This document shows positions 17,025 through 24,155 of a stretch of DNA of 64,000 bases, in pieces. The stretch comes from Streptomyces nigrescens (GTDB lineage Bacteria > Actinomycetota > Actinomycetes > Streptomycetales > Streptomycetaceae), in assembly GCA_024349765.1 (NCBI GenBank), contig AP026073.1, forward strand, positions 5,394,001 to 5,458,000. Reading direction: 5' to 3'. Each line of letters opens with the position of its first letter. The first letter of the stretch is position 1. Made by a program: the position numbers and the translations under genes. The notes under the pieces are model-generated. The model searched no databases. It had not been told where the DNA came from and saw nothing but the letters and a program-made list of their open reading frames with translations.

Positions 17025-18020
17025 TCAGCCGCGGGCGGGTGGGGCTGCCAGTTCGGTCAGCACGGCGACGGCGAGGTTGCGGGCCAGCGGGACCTTGAAC
17101 CCGTTGTCGCGCAGCGGCTCGGCGGCGGCGAGTTCGGCCTCGGCGGCGCGGGCGAAGGTGTCCTCGGTGGCGGGGGCGTCCCGCAGCACCTCTTCGGCCG
17201 CGCGGGCCCGCCACGGCCGGTGCGCGAGCCCGCCGAACGCCAGCGCGGCGCGCCGTACGACACCGTCCCGGACGTCCAGCACGGCGGCGACGGAGGCGAG
17301 CGCGAAGGCGAACGACGCACGGTCGCGGGCCTTGCGGTAGCGGGACCGCGCCCCGCGGTCCGCGGGCGGCAGCTGCACGGCGGTGATCAGTTCGCCGGGG
17401 CGGATGACGGTGTCCTGCTCGGGGTGGTCGCCGGGCAGCCGGTGGAACTCGGTCACCGGCACGCTCCGGTCGCCGTCCGGGCCGTGCAGGTGGACGGTCG
17501 CGTCGAGCGCGGCCAGTGCCACGGCCATGTCGGAGGGCTGGGTGGCGACGCAGTGCGGGGAGTGGCCCAGTACGGCGAGGTCGCGGTGGATGCCCTCACG
17601 GGCCGGACAGCCGGTCCCCGGCTCACGCTTGTTGCAGGGCTTGGAGACGTCCTGGAAATACAGGCAGCGGGTGCGCTGCAGCAGATTGCCCCCGGTGGTC
17701 GCGGTGTTGCGCAGCTGGCCCGAGGCACCGGACAGCACCGCCTGCGACAGCACCGCGTAGCGCTCGCGCACGGGGGCCGCCGCGGCCAGGGCGCTGTTGC
17801 TGACCATCGCCCCGATGCGGAGCCCGCCGTCCGGCAGTTCCTCGATGTGGTCCAGCGGCAGCCGGGTGACGTCGATGAGCAGACCGGGCCGCTCCACGCC
17901 CAGTTTCATCAGGTCGACGAGGTTGGTGCCCCCGCCGAGGAAGCGGGCTCCCGGCCGGCCCTCGGCGGCCCGTACGGCCTCCTCGACGCTCGTCGCCCGC
18001 AGGTATCCGAACGGCTTCAT
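17025..18020 (-). CDS. Molybdenum hydroxylase FAD subunit with extra Cys cluster
   Basis: The 331-residue FAD-binding subunit passes electrons from the iron-sulfur subunit to acceptors. FAD motifs are visible at FLGGGTNLVDLMK (28-40) and TTGGNLLQ (109-116). Four Cys at 119, 129, 138 and 157 (RTRCLYFQ, KPCNKR, GTGCPA, SPHC) form the extra iron-sulfur-type cluster known in PaoB-like and 4-hydroxybenzoyl-CoA reductase-like subunits and absent from ordinary xanthine dehydrogenase FAD subunits. Its start overlaps the stop of the 2Fe-2S gene (ATGA). The Mo subunit follows 55 bases later. Confidence 0.9.
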   Translation of the reverse strand: MKPFGYLRATSVEEAVRAAEGRPGARFLGGGTNLVDLMKLGVERPGLLIDVTRLPLDHIEELPDGGLRIGAMVSNSALAAAAPVRERYAVLSQAVLSGASGQLRNTATTGGNLLQRTRCLYFQDVSKPCNKREPGTGCPAREGIHRDLAVLGHSPHCVATQPSDMAVALAALDATVHLHGPDGDRSVPVTEFHRLPGDHPEQDTVIRPGELITAVQLPPADRGARSRYRKARDRASFAFALASVAAVLDVRDGVVRRAALAFGGLAHRPWRARAAEEVLRDAPATEDTFARAAEAELAAAEPLRDNGFKVPLARNLAVAVLTELAAPPARG

Positions 18021-18682
18021 GACGCCACCCCCTGGTCGGTGGAGACGTCATGGACCGCCTCGACGATCCGGGGGTACGCCCCGCAGCGACACAGGTTGCC
18101 GCTCATCCGCTCGCGGATCTCCTCGACGGTCAGCGGCACCGGCCCGCCCTGGGGTGCGTCGGCCGGTGTGACGTGGGACGGGAAGCCGTCGGCCGCCTCC
18201 TGGAGCACTCCCACGGCCGAGCAGATCTGGCCCGGCGTGCAGTAGCCGCACTGCAGCGCGTCCCGCTCCACGAACGCCTCCTGGAGCGGATGCAGCCGCT
18301 CCCCGTGCGCCAGCCCCTCGATGGTGGTGATGTGCCGTCCGTCCTGGGCCACGGCCAGCATCAGACAGCTGTTGGCGCGCCGGCCGTCGACGAGCACCGT
18401 GCAGGCGCCGCACTGCCCGTGGTCGCAGCCTTTCTTGGCCCCGGTGAGACCGAGGTGCTCACGGAGCACGTCGAGGACCGTGGTGCGGTGATCCAGGGTC
18501 AGCTCGTACGCGGTTCCGTTGACGTGCAGAACCAGCGCGGAACTCTGCTCGGCCGCCGCCTCGGCGGACCGGGCGGGGCCGGCGGTGGCCGTCCCGGCGC
18601 GCGTTCCGGCACCGGTCCCGGAACGCGCGGCGCCGGCCGCCCGCGCCCCTCCGGCGTCCGCCGGTTGATTGGTGGGCTGCAC
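18017..18682 (-). CDS. Molybdenum hydroxylase 2Fe-2S subunit
   Basis: The 221-residue subunit carries two [2Fe-2S] clusters. The plant-type ferredoxin set is CDHGQCGAC plus a later Cys in ANSC, and the helical domain has CGYCTPGQ and LCRCGAYPR. GTG 18682 is preferred over the frame opening at 18823 because GAGGAAAGG precedes it. The first 45 residues are Ala/Gly-rich with no twin-arginine signal, unlike exported PaoA. It is the first gene of the three-gene operon, transcribed leftward. Confidence 0.9.
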   Translation of the reverse strand: MQPTNQPADAGGARAAGAARSGTGAGTRAGTATAGPARSAEAAAEQSSALVLHVNGTAYELTLDHRTTVLDVLREHLGLTGAKKGCDHGQCGACTVLVDGRRANSCLMLAVAQDGRHITTIEGLAHGERLHPLQEAFVERDALQCGYCTPGQICSAVGVLQEAADGFPSHVTPADAPQGGPVPLTVEEIRERMSGNLCRCGAYPRIVEAVHDVSTDQGVAS

Positions 18683-18815
18683 TCGCTTCTGCCTTTCCTC
18701 GCTCCGGTTCCCCCTCGGGATTCCCCGGTGGCGCACCTTGCGGTACCCCGGTGGCGTACGCCCCGTGGCGTGCACCCTCGCTGCGTTGTGCCGTGGCGTT
18801 TTTGTTTTTTCCCCG

Positions 18816-18844
18816 CCGCCCACCCCCCTTCGGGGGGTGGGCGG
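18816..18844. terminator. 13-bp hairpin, possible terminator
   Basis: The arms CCGCCCACCCCCC and GGGGGGTGGGCGG are perfectly complementary with a three-base TTC loop. The adjacent T-run lies on the wrong side for the minus-strand genes, giving an A-run after the hairpin. If it ends the upstream minus-strand gene it does so without a U-tract. Confidence 0.5.
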
Positions 18845-18853
18845 GTCAGGAGA

Positions 18854-18961
18854 GCCGTTCCCCGTCGAAGGGACCGGTCACCTCGTCGAAGGGCCGTTCC
18901 CCCGTCGAGGGGGCCGGTCGCCCCGTCGAAGGGCCGTTCCCCCGTCGAGGGGCCGGTCGCC
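18854..18961. repeat. Three tandem 39/40-bp repeats
   Basis: Units start at 18854, 18893 and 18933 with GCCGTTCC, contain CCGTCGA(A/G)GG and GGCCGGTCGCC, and differ by a few substitutions and one indel. They lie between a small unknown gene and the molybdenum hydroxylase operon. Confidence 0.75.
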
Positions 18962-19053
18962 TTCCCGGGCTTGCGGGCGCCCGCCCTGGGCCCGGGCTTC
19001 CGGGCGCCGCACCGGGCCCGCGCTTCCGGCGCCGCCCTGGGCCGGAGGCCGTG

Positions 19054-19440
19054 CTAGCGGGATTCCAGGCGGAGTTCGACCTCCTTCTCCTGGTCCCCGG
19101 CGGCCATGCCGAGGATGTGCACCGTGAACGCCGGCTCCAGGCCCTTGCACAGCCGGTCGACCGCCCAGTAGCCGCCCTGGAGGCTGACCAGCACCGGCGC
19201 CGTCAGCCTCCGGGGCTCGGCCTCGGCCTTGTGCTCGCTCACGTCGATGGTCGAGGTCCACACCGTCGGCCCGGCCCCCGCCATTTCCTCGGGCACGTCG
19301 TCGGCGGCCCGGTCGGAGGCGAAGGCGGTCCGCAGGGCGCTGAAGACGGCATGCGCGTCCTGCGTCGCGCAGCTCTCCAGTTCCACCACCACCTCGGCCG
19401 ATACGTGTTCCGCGTGTGACGCCTGTTCCGCGCTGTTCAC
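19054..19440 (-). CDS. Small acidic protein of unknown function
   Basis: I do not recognise this 128-residue soluble protein. GTG 19440 is chosen because GAGGAAGG lies upstream; the frame opens at 19551. It alternates predicted strands and helices (VSAEVVVELESCATQDAHAVFSALRTAF, then WTSTIDVSEHKAEAEP, then VLVSLQGGYWAVDRLCKG) and ends with a charged stretch. No signal peptide, membrane helix or known motif is visible. Codon use is typical of the neighbours. Confidence 0.65.
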   Translation of the reverse strand: MNSAEQASHAEHVSAEVVVELESCATQDAHAVFSALRTAFASDRAADDVPEEMAGAGPTVWTSTIDVSEHKAEAEPRRLTAPVLVSLQGGYWAVDRLCKGLEPAFTVHILGMAAGDQEKEVELRLESR

Positions 19441-19752
19441 TGTGGGGCCTTCCTCTGTGGGCCTTCCTCTGGGAGCCGAACGCTTCCAGGCTCGCCCCCC
19501 GGCCCGCTCTGTGCGACCCGAGGCTCGAACGAGTGGTTTAAACGGGCGCAACGGCGCGGCACACCCTCGGAGAGTTACGCTCAGTAATCACAGCGAGCAT
19601 TCTGTAATCGCCCACGGCCGCCGGCGCCGCGCACCCCTTGTTCCCGCTGCCTCTTGCTCCCGTCGCACCGCCGGCACCCCACCGCCGTACGTCCAGGAGC
19701 GGTCCGCGAGCAGGTCGGCCGCCCCCCTCGATTCGATCTCCAGGAGCCCACG
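19441..19752. other. Divergent intergenic region with repeated GTAATC
   Basis: About 310 bases between a minus-strand unknown gene and the plus-strand lipase. It has an unusually AT-rich patch (19534-19610) with two TC(A/T)GTAATC elements exactly 20 bp apart (19581-19589 and 19601-19609), and no gene. Confidence 0.5.
19581..19609. promoter_or_regulatory. Direct repeat TC(A/T)GTAATC spaced 20 bp
   Basis: Two nearly identical 9-mers start exactly two helical turns apart in the promoter region shared by the lipase and the unknown small gene. This is typical of a dimeric activator or sigma-factor-linked site; the binder is unknown. Confidence 0.4.
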
Positions 19753-20571
19753 TTGACCAGCACCGTCATCGACCAGAAGGTCACCCGCTACAGCGTCCGC
19801 CATGCGCTCTGCATGGCGCGCGCCGCCGAGCTCGCGTACAAGGACGAGCCGGCCATCGACAAAGCCGCCCGGGAATGGGGCTTCGAGCGGGTGCGCCACC
19901 ACCACACCACGTTCCGGCCACCGTTCCCGCTGGAGGACACCCAGGCCTACACCCTCGGCGGCCGCGACATGATCGTCACCGCCTTCCGGGGGACCGAGCC
20001 GGCGAACATGCGCGACTGGCTGTCCGACACGACGACCCCGCCGTGGCCGGGCCCCGGCGGCAAGGGGTACATCCACTACGGCTTCGCCGAGGCGCTGGAG
20101 TCCGTCTGGCCGCAGGTCCACGCCGCCGTCCACGAGTTCCGGGACAACGGCCAGACGGTCTGGTTCACCGGCCACAGCCTGGGTGGTGCGCTGGCGATGC
20201 TGGCCGGCGCCCGGCTGCACTTCGAGGAGCCGTATCTGACGGCCACCGGCGTCTACACCTTCGGGCAGCCGCGGACCTGCGACCGGCTGCTGACGCGGGA
20301 GTTCGACGCGGCCTTCACCGAGCGCATGTACCGCTTCGTCAACAACAACGACGTCGTGCCCCAGCTCCCCCCGGAGCCCGCCTTCCACCACGTCTCCGCG
20401 CTGCGCTACATCGACTCCACGGGCAAGATCCACTCCACCATGCCGGTGATCACCGGCCTCTTCGACCACGCCAAGGGATACACCGCCGACCTGCTCGCGC
20501 CCATGTCGGACGGCGTCCGGGACCACTTCATGGGGGCGTACATCACCGCACTGGAGAAGAACCAGAACTGA
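19753..20571 (+). CDS. Class 3 lipase (alpha/beta hydrolase)
   Basis: The 272-residue protein starts at TTG 19753, six bases after AGGAG; the frame extends upstream without a better site. It has the lipase class 3 architecture, with the oxyanion region VTAFRGTEP (75-83), the nucleophile Ser142 in FTGHSLGGA, and a likely catalytic Asp in NNNDVVPQLPP. No signal peptide is apparent, so it may act inside the cell or leave by a non-classical route. The acyl substrate is not known. It is followed by direct repeats and a convergent isochorismatase-like gene. Confidence 0.88.
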   Translation: MTSTVIDQKVTRYSVRHALCMARAAELAYKDEPAIDKAAREWGFERVRHHHTTFRPPFPLEDTQAYTLGGRDMIVTAFRGTEPANMRDWLSDTTTPPWPGPGGKGYIHYGFAEALESVWPQVHAAVHEFRDNGQTVWFTGHSLGGALAMLAGARLHFEEPYLTATGVYTFGQPRTCDRLLTREFDAAFTERMYRFVNNNDVVPQLPPEPAFHHVSALRYIDSTGKIHSTMPVITGLFDHAKGYTADLLAPMSDGVRDHFMGAYITALEKNQN

Positions 20572-20623
20572 CCCGGGATGCCGCGGCGCGGAGGCTGCCC
20601 CGGGATGCCGCGGCACGGAGGCC
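20572..20623. repeat. 27-bp direct repeat after the lipase gene
   Basis: CCCGGGATGCCGCGGC plus CGGAGG occurs twice with a 27-bp period directly after the lipase stop. A second short direct repeat (CCGGGTCAGCGCTCC, 20683-20716) runs into the end of the convergent gene. Confidence 0.6.
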
Positions 20624-20703
20624 CGCCCCGCCGGGCCACCGGTCCTGCAGGGTGACCACTACCGGCAGGCCACCGCTCCCGCCGGGTCAGCGCTCCCACC
20701 GGG

Positions 20704-21489
20704 TCAGCGCTCCAGGTGGGCGGGGGCCGGCGCGGTGAAGGTGACGTCGGCGGCCCGGGCGACGATCTCGACCTCGTCGCCCAGCGCCCATTCGGCGGCA
20801 CGGGCGTTCATCGCGGCCGGGACGACGCCGCTGATGCCCGGGGCCGCGGGGATGTCGTAGGTGCCGTGTGCGTCGTGCGGCAGGACCACGCGGTAGTCGC
20901 GGGCCAGGGCCGTGCGGGCGGTCGCGCCGACGCACATCTCGGAGAGCACCCCGCAGATCGCCAGCCCCCCGGCGTCCGCCGCCTCCAGCAGGTCGCCCAG
21001 CACCGTGCCGTCGAAGCCGTCGTCCTGCGCCTTGCGGACCACGATCTCGCGCGGCCCCGGCTCGACGGGCAGGTGGAGTTCCCAGCCGGGGGTGTGCGGT
21101 GCGTCGACGGTCCCGGGCTCGCCGTCGTTCTGGAGGTGGACGACGAGGGCCCCGGCGGCACGGGCCCGGGCCAGCAGATCCCGGCTCCGGTCGAGCACCC
21201 GCGCCGCGTCCGGCACGGCGTCCTCGCCCGCGACGAAGGCCGACTGGATGTCGACGAGGATCAGCGCCTCGACGGGACGGACCGGCGCGCCGGCGCCCCC
21301 GCCCCCGCCGTCCGCCACGGCATCGGCGTCACCCAGGGCACTCGCGCCCGCGTCGGCATCGGCATCGGCGTCACCCAGGGCAGTGGCGCCCGCGTCGGCA
21401 TCGGCATCGGCATCGCCCATGGCGGTGGCGCCCGTACAAGCCGCGTCGACCGCGTTGACCGCGTCGGCCTCGTCGGTGGTGGTGGTCAT
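20704..21489 (-). CDS. Isochorismatase-family cysteine hydrolase with Asp/Ala repeat N-terminus
   Basis: The C-terminal 190 residues of this protein of about 261 residues form a cysteine hydrolase. The catalytic triad is Asp in LILVDIQSAF, Lys in IVVRKAQDDGFDGT and Cys in GVLSEMCVGATA. The first 65 residues are an expanded repeat (GATALGDADADADA-like, three units) that is not part of the fold. The start is uncertain: ATG 21489 or 21498 lack a good ribosome site and the frame runs on to 21993. A downstream start that removes the repeat cannot be excluded. The substrate is unknown, and no isochorismate pathway genes are nearby. Confidence 0.82.
   Translation of the reverse strand: MTTTTDEADAVNAVDAACTGATAMGDADADADAGATALGDADADADAGASALGDADAVADGGGGGAGAPVRPVEALILVDIQSAFVAGEDAVPDAARVLDRSRDLLARARAAGALVVHLQNDGEPGTVDAPHTPGWELHLPVEPGPREIVVRKAQDDGFDGTVLGDLLEAADAGGLAICGVLSEMCVGATARTALARDYRVVLPHDAHGTYDIPAAPGISGVVPAAMNARAAEWALGDEVEIVARAADVTFTAPAPAHLER
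21307..21432. repeat. 42-bp coding minisatellite (three units)
   Basis: Units at 21391-21432 and 21349-21390 are nearly identical and 21307-21348 is a diverged third copy. They keep the reading frame and encode 14-residue Gly-Ala-Thr-Ala-x-Gly-(Asp-Ala)n blocks at the N-terminus of the isochorismatase-like protein. Confidence 0.8.
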
Positions 21490-21724
21490 GATGACCATGG
21501 TGCGGGTGGGACGCGCCCGTACGTACCGGCAGGGACCTGATCCGGCCACTACCCGCCTCCCGGCCTCTGCCGCCCCCGCCTTCCCGGCCTCTCCGCCCCG
21601 TCTCCCGGCCTCCGCCTCCCCCCTCCTCCCTGACACGCGGGTCTCAGCCGTCCGGGTCCATATGGTTGCCATGGGCATCGAACTGGGCGGATCATCCCGT
21701 AGGGACGCCGTTTCGCAGGTACAG

Positions 21725-21736
21725 GCGTACGTACGC
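21725..21736. promoter_or_regulatory. Palindrome GCGTACGTACGC
   Basis: A perfect 12-bp palindrome lies in the divergent region about 60 bases before the serine hydrolase start and about 240 bases from the isochorismatase-like gene. It is a possible TetR-type operator, but no such regulator is adjacent. Nothing else was seen in 21490-21787. Confidence 0.35.
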
Positions 21737-21787
21737 ACACCCCTGCGTACGGGATGAGCGCACCGGGCGACGCGAGAAGAGGCAGTC

Positions 21788-22987
21788 GTGGGACCAGCCA
21801 CCGTCAACGTCAACGGCCACTGCGCACCGGAGTTCGCGGGCGTGCAGGAGGCATTCGAGCGGAATTTCCGGCGGCACGGAGAGGTCGGGGCCGCGGTCAC
21901 GGTGACCCTGGACGGGGAGCCGGTGGTCGACCTGTGGGGCGGCCACAAGGACGCGGACCGGACGCGGGACTGGGAGCGCGACACCCTGGTCAACGTCTAC
22001 TCGACGTCCAAGGGGATGACGGCGCTCTGCGCCCATCTGCTCGTGGACCGCGGGGAGTTGGACCTCGATGCGCCGGTCGCCCGCTACTGGCCGGAGTTCG
22101 CGCAGGCCGGCAAGGCGGACTTACCCGTCCGCTGGCTGCTCAGCCACCGCTCCGGCCTGATCGCCCCGCGCACGCCGCTGCCGCCCGGTCGCGCCTACGA
22201 CTGGGACGAGGTCTGCGCGGTGCTGGCGGCGACCGAGCCGTGGTGGGAACCGGGGACGGCCCAGGGCTATCACGCGGTGACCTTCGGTTTTCTCGTCGGC
22301 GAGGTCGTCCGGCGGATCACCGGGCAGTCCCTGGGGGCGTTCCTGCGCAGCGAGATCGCGGAGCCGCTGGGGGCCAGGGTGTTCATCGGCACCCCGGCCG
22401 AGGAACACGCCGCCTGCGCGGACATGGTCGGGCAGCTGGACGAGTCGCTGCTCGCCGAGCGGCTCCCCGGTGCGCCGAGGCCGCCGTTCCGGTCCCTGGA
22501 CGACCATCCGATGGCCGTCATCATGCTCTCCCTGGTGTCCATCCCGACCGGCGACGTCAACAGCGCGGCCTACCGCTCGGCGGAGATCCCGGGCGGCAAT
22601 GCGCATGCCTCCGCGCACGGGCTCGCGACGGTGTACGGGGCGCTGGGTGGTGGCCGGCTGGTCGGCACCGGGACCCTGGAGGAGATGCGCCGGTCGCAGA
22701 GCCGGCCCGGGGAGCCCGATCTGGCCATAGGAGCGCTCGCCCCGCCGGGCTTCGAGCTGCGCTGGGGCCTCGGCTACATGCTCAACCACCAGTGCCGGCT
22801 GGGCCCCAACCCGAGGGCGTTCGGGCACGGCGGGGCCGGCGGTTCGTACGCCTTCCTGGACCCGGAGAACCGGCTGTCGTACGCGTACACCATGAACAAG
22901 TACGGCGGCGGGACGGCGGGCGACGACCCGCGCAACGGCGGTCTGGTCAAGGCGGTGTACCAGGCACTGGAGGGGCGGAGCGGCTGA
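21788..22987 (+). CDS. Serine hydrolase of the beta-lactamase/EstB family
   Basis: The 399-residue protein starts at GTG 21788 after AGAGG. It has the class C beta-lactamase/DD-peptidase/esterase fold, with the active-site SxxK motif Ser72-Thr-Ser-Lys75 in YSTSKGMTA and the C-terminal HGGAGGS motif. There is no signal peptide, so a cytosolic esterase (EstB-like) is more likely than a beta-lactamase. It is monocistronic and followed by a hairpin at the convergent junction with the MarR gene. Confidence 0.9.
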   Translation: MGPATVNVNGHCAPEFAGVQEAFERNFRRHGEVGAAVTVTLDGEPVVDLWGGHKDADRTRDWERDTLVNVYSTSKGMTALCAHLLVDRGELDLDAPVARYWPEFAQAGKADLPVRWLLSHRSGLIAPRTPLPPGRAYDWDEVCAVLAATEPWWEPGTAQGYHAVTFGFLVGEVVRRITGQSLGAFLRSEIAEPLGARVFIGTPAEEHAACADMVGQLDESLLAERLPGAPRPPFRSLDDHPMAVIMLSLVSIPTGDVNSAAYRSAEIPGGNAHASAHGLATVYGALGGGRLVGTGTLEEMRRSQSRPGEPDLAIGALAPPGFELRWGLGYMLNHQCRLGPNPRAFGHGGAGGSYAFLDPENRLSYAYTMNKYGGGTAGDDPRNGGLVKAVYQALEGRSG

Positions 22988-22989
22988 GC

Positions 22990-23024
22990 GGCGACGGGGC
23001 GGGCGCGGCGGGACGCCCCTCGCC
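22990..23024. terminator. Hairpin between convergent genes
   Basis: GGCGA-C-GGGGCG pairs with CGCCCC-TCGCC with one bulged base, directly after the serine hydrolase stop and before the MarR stop at 23060. Confidence 0.6.
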
Positions 23025-23059
23025 ACAGCGTCCGGCGGCCCGCCTCGGCCCGCGGCCCG

Positions 23060-23626
23060 CTAGGGAGCGGCCGGTTCGGGCGGTGGCGCGGGCCGGGGCG
23101 GCACCGGCGGTGCGTCCGCGGCGTCGGCGAGGGCGCGCAGCGAGTCGACCAGGCCGGCGCGCTGGCCGGCCGGCAGCCGGGCCACGATCGCGGCGATCTC
23201 GGCGTGCCGGTCGGCGAGTACCTGCGCGACGAGTTCCCGGCCCCCGTCGGTCAGTTCCAGTACGACCTCCCGGCGGTTGCCGGGGTTGGCCTTGCGGGTG
23301 ACGCTGCCGGCCGCCGCGAGCCGGTCGACCATCCGCATCGCGGTGGACGGATTGACCCCCAGCGCGGCGGCCAGGGTGGCGAGCTTGCTCGGGCCCTGGC
23401 TGTCGAGCACGACCAGGGTGCGCAGCTGGGGCAGGGTGAGCGAGGGCTCGATCCGGGCCAACGCCCGGGCCGAGATCGCGACCAGCAGCCGGGAGGCGGT
23501 CAGCACGGCGGCGATGACCTCCTCGACGTCCTGGTCGAGGTCCTCGCCGCCGTCCTGCGCGCGTTCGTCCCCGGCGGGCGCGGCCGGCCCGCCCGGACGC
23601 CGTGCGCGATCTGCCTCGTTCCCCAT
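23060..23626 (-). CDS. MarR-family transcriptional regulator
   Basis: The 188-residue protein has a typical MarR winged helix, with a recognition-helix region LAAALGVNPSTAMRMVDRLAAAGSV and a wing in RKANPGNRREVVLELT. It carries an acidic N-terminal extension and a Pro-rich tail. ATG 23626 has no Shine-Dalgarno sequence, but TATAAA lies six bases upstream, so it is probably a leaderless message. It diverges from a zinc-ribbon gene, and the gap contains TTGC-N5-GCAA, a plausible self-operator. The ligand is unknown. Confidence 0.9.
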   Translation of the reverse strand: MGNEADRARRPGGPAAPAGDERAQDGGEDLDQDVEEVIAAVLTASRLLVAISARALARIEPSLTLPQLRTLVVLDSQGPSKLATLAAALGVNPSTAMRMVDRLAAAGSVTRKANPGNRREVVLELTDGGRELVAQVLADRHAEIAAIVARLPAGQRAGLVDSLRALADAADAPPVPPRPAPPPEPAAP

Positions 23627-23632
23627 GGCGCA

Positions 23633-23638
23633 TTTATA
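23633..23638 (-). promoter_or_regulatory. Leaderless -10 element (TATAAA) of the MarR gene
   Basis: TATAAA on the minus strand ends six bases before ATG 23626 in an otherwise very GC-rich region, which indicates transcription starting at the initiation codon. Confidence 0.55.
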
Positions 23639-23739
23639 CCCGTCCCGGCATCGTGCCTGGTCGCGGGCGGTGCCGACGGGCGCGGACCGGACCGTGCCGC
23701 GGTCCGGGACGGCCCGGAAATCCGGCCCCGCGCTCCTCC

Positions 23740-23752
23740 TTGCACGGCGCAA
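23740..23752. promoter_or_regulatory. Inverted repeat TTGC-N5-GCAA
   Basis: TTGCACGGCGCAA lies between the divergent MarR and zinc-ribbon genes. MarR proteins commonly bind short TTGC/GCAA inverted repeats, so this is a candidate operator for the adjacent regulator. Confidence 0.45.
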
Positions 23753-23838
23753 TAATGGGAGGTACCGCATGTCCGGGTCCGGCATGCATCCGGCGCCGCC
23801 GCCCGTGCGGCGGGGGCCGGGGAGAGGGCGTGGTGATC

Positions 23839-24090
23839 ATGGAACGGGACACCGAGACGGTTCACGAGGCGTATGCGTTCGTCTGTCTGCACTGCGGACA
23901 CGGCTGGGAGGAGGAGTACGAGATCCGGCACACCACGGATCTGGCGGGCCACCGACGGGCCGACTATTTCGCGCGCGGCGTCCGGGTTCCGTCCCCGCTG
24001 ACCCGCAATGACTGCCCCTCCTGCAACCTCGGCCCGATCCGCATCCTGCGCCCCGGCCGGGTGAACTCCGCCCGGACGTATCTGGCCTGA
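23839..24090 (+). CDS. Zinc-ribbon miniprotein
   Basis: The 83-residue protein has two CxxC pairs, FVCLHCGHGWEE near the N-terminus and NDCPSCNLG near residue 60. This is the spacing of a rubredoxin-like or zinc-ribbon knuckle pair. ATG 23839 is chosen with GGAGAGGG about ten bases upstream; GTG 23830 and 23833 are alternatives. It diverges from the MarR gene. The function is unknown; nucleic-acid or protein binding is typical of such ribbons. Confidence 0.7.
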   Translation: MERDTETVHEAYAFVCLHCGHGWEEEYEIRHTTDLAGHRRADYFARGVRVPSPLTRNDCPSCNLGPIRILRPGRVNSARTYLA

Positions 24091-24155
24091 CGGCGGCCGG
24101 AACGCAGCTGGCCGGACGGCGGTGCGGGGCCCTTTCGGCATGCCGGCCCGCGCGG

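Larger units (their letters stand above)
18683..19053. other. Gene-free region with hairpin and tandem repeats
   Basis: About 370 bases without a convincing gene. It contains a T-rich patch (18799-18810), a perfect 13-bp hairpin (18816-18844) and three 39/40-bp tandem repeats (18854-18961). The promoter of the molybdenum hydroxylase operon should lie here. Confidence 0.6.

Noticed and set aside
18816-18844. Canonical rho-independent terminator for the minus-strand genes
   Set aside because: The neighbouring T-run is on the wrong side, so the transcript would have As after the stem. It is kept only as a possible hairpin terminator.
18854-18961. CRISPR-like array
   Set aside because: The units are directly abutting near-identical tandem repeats with no unique spacers and no cas genes.
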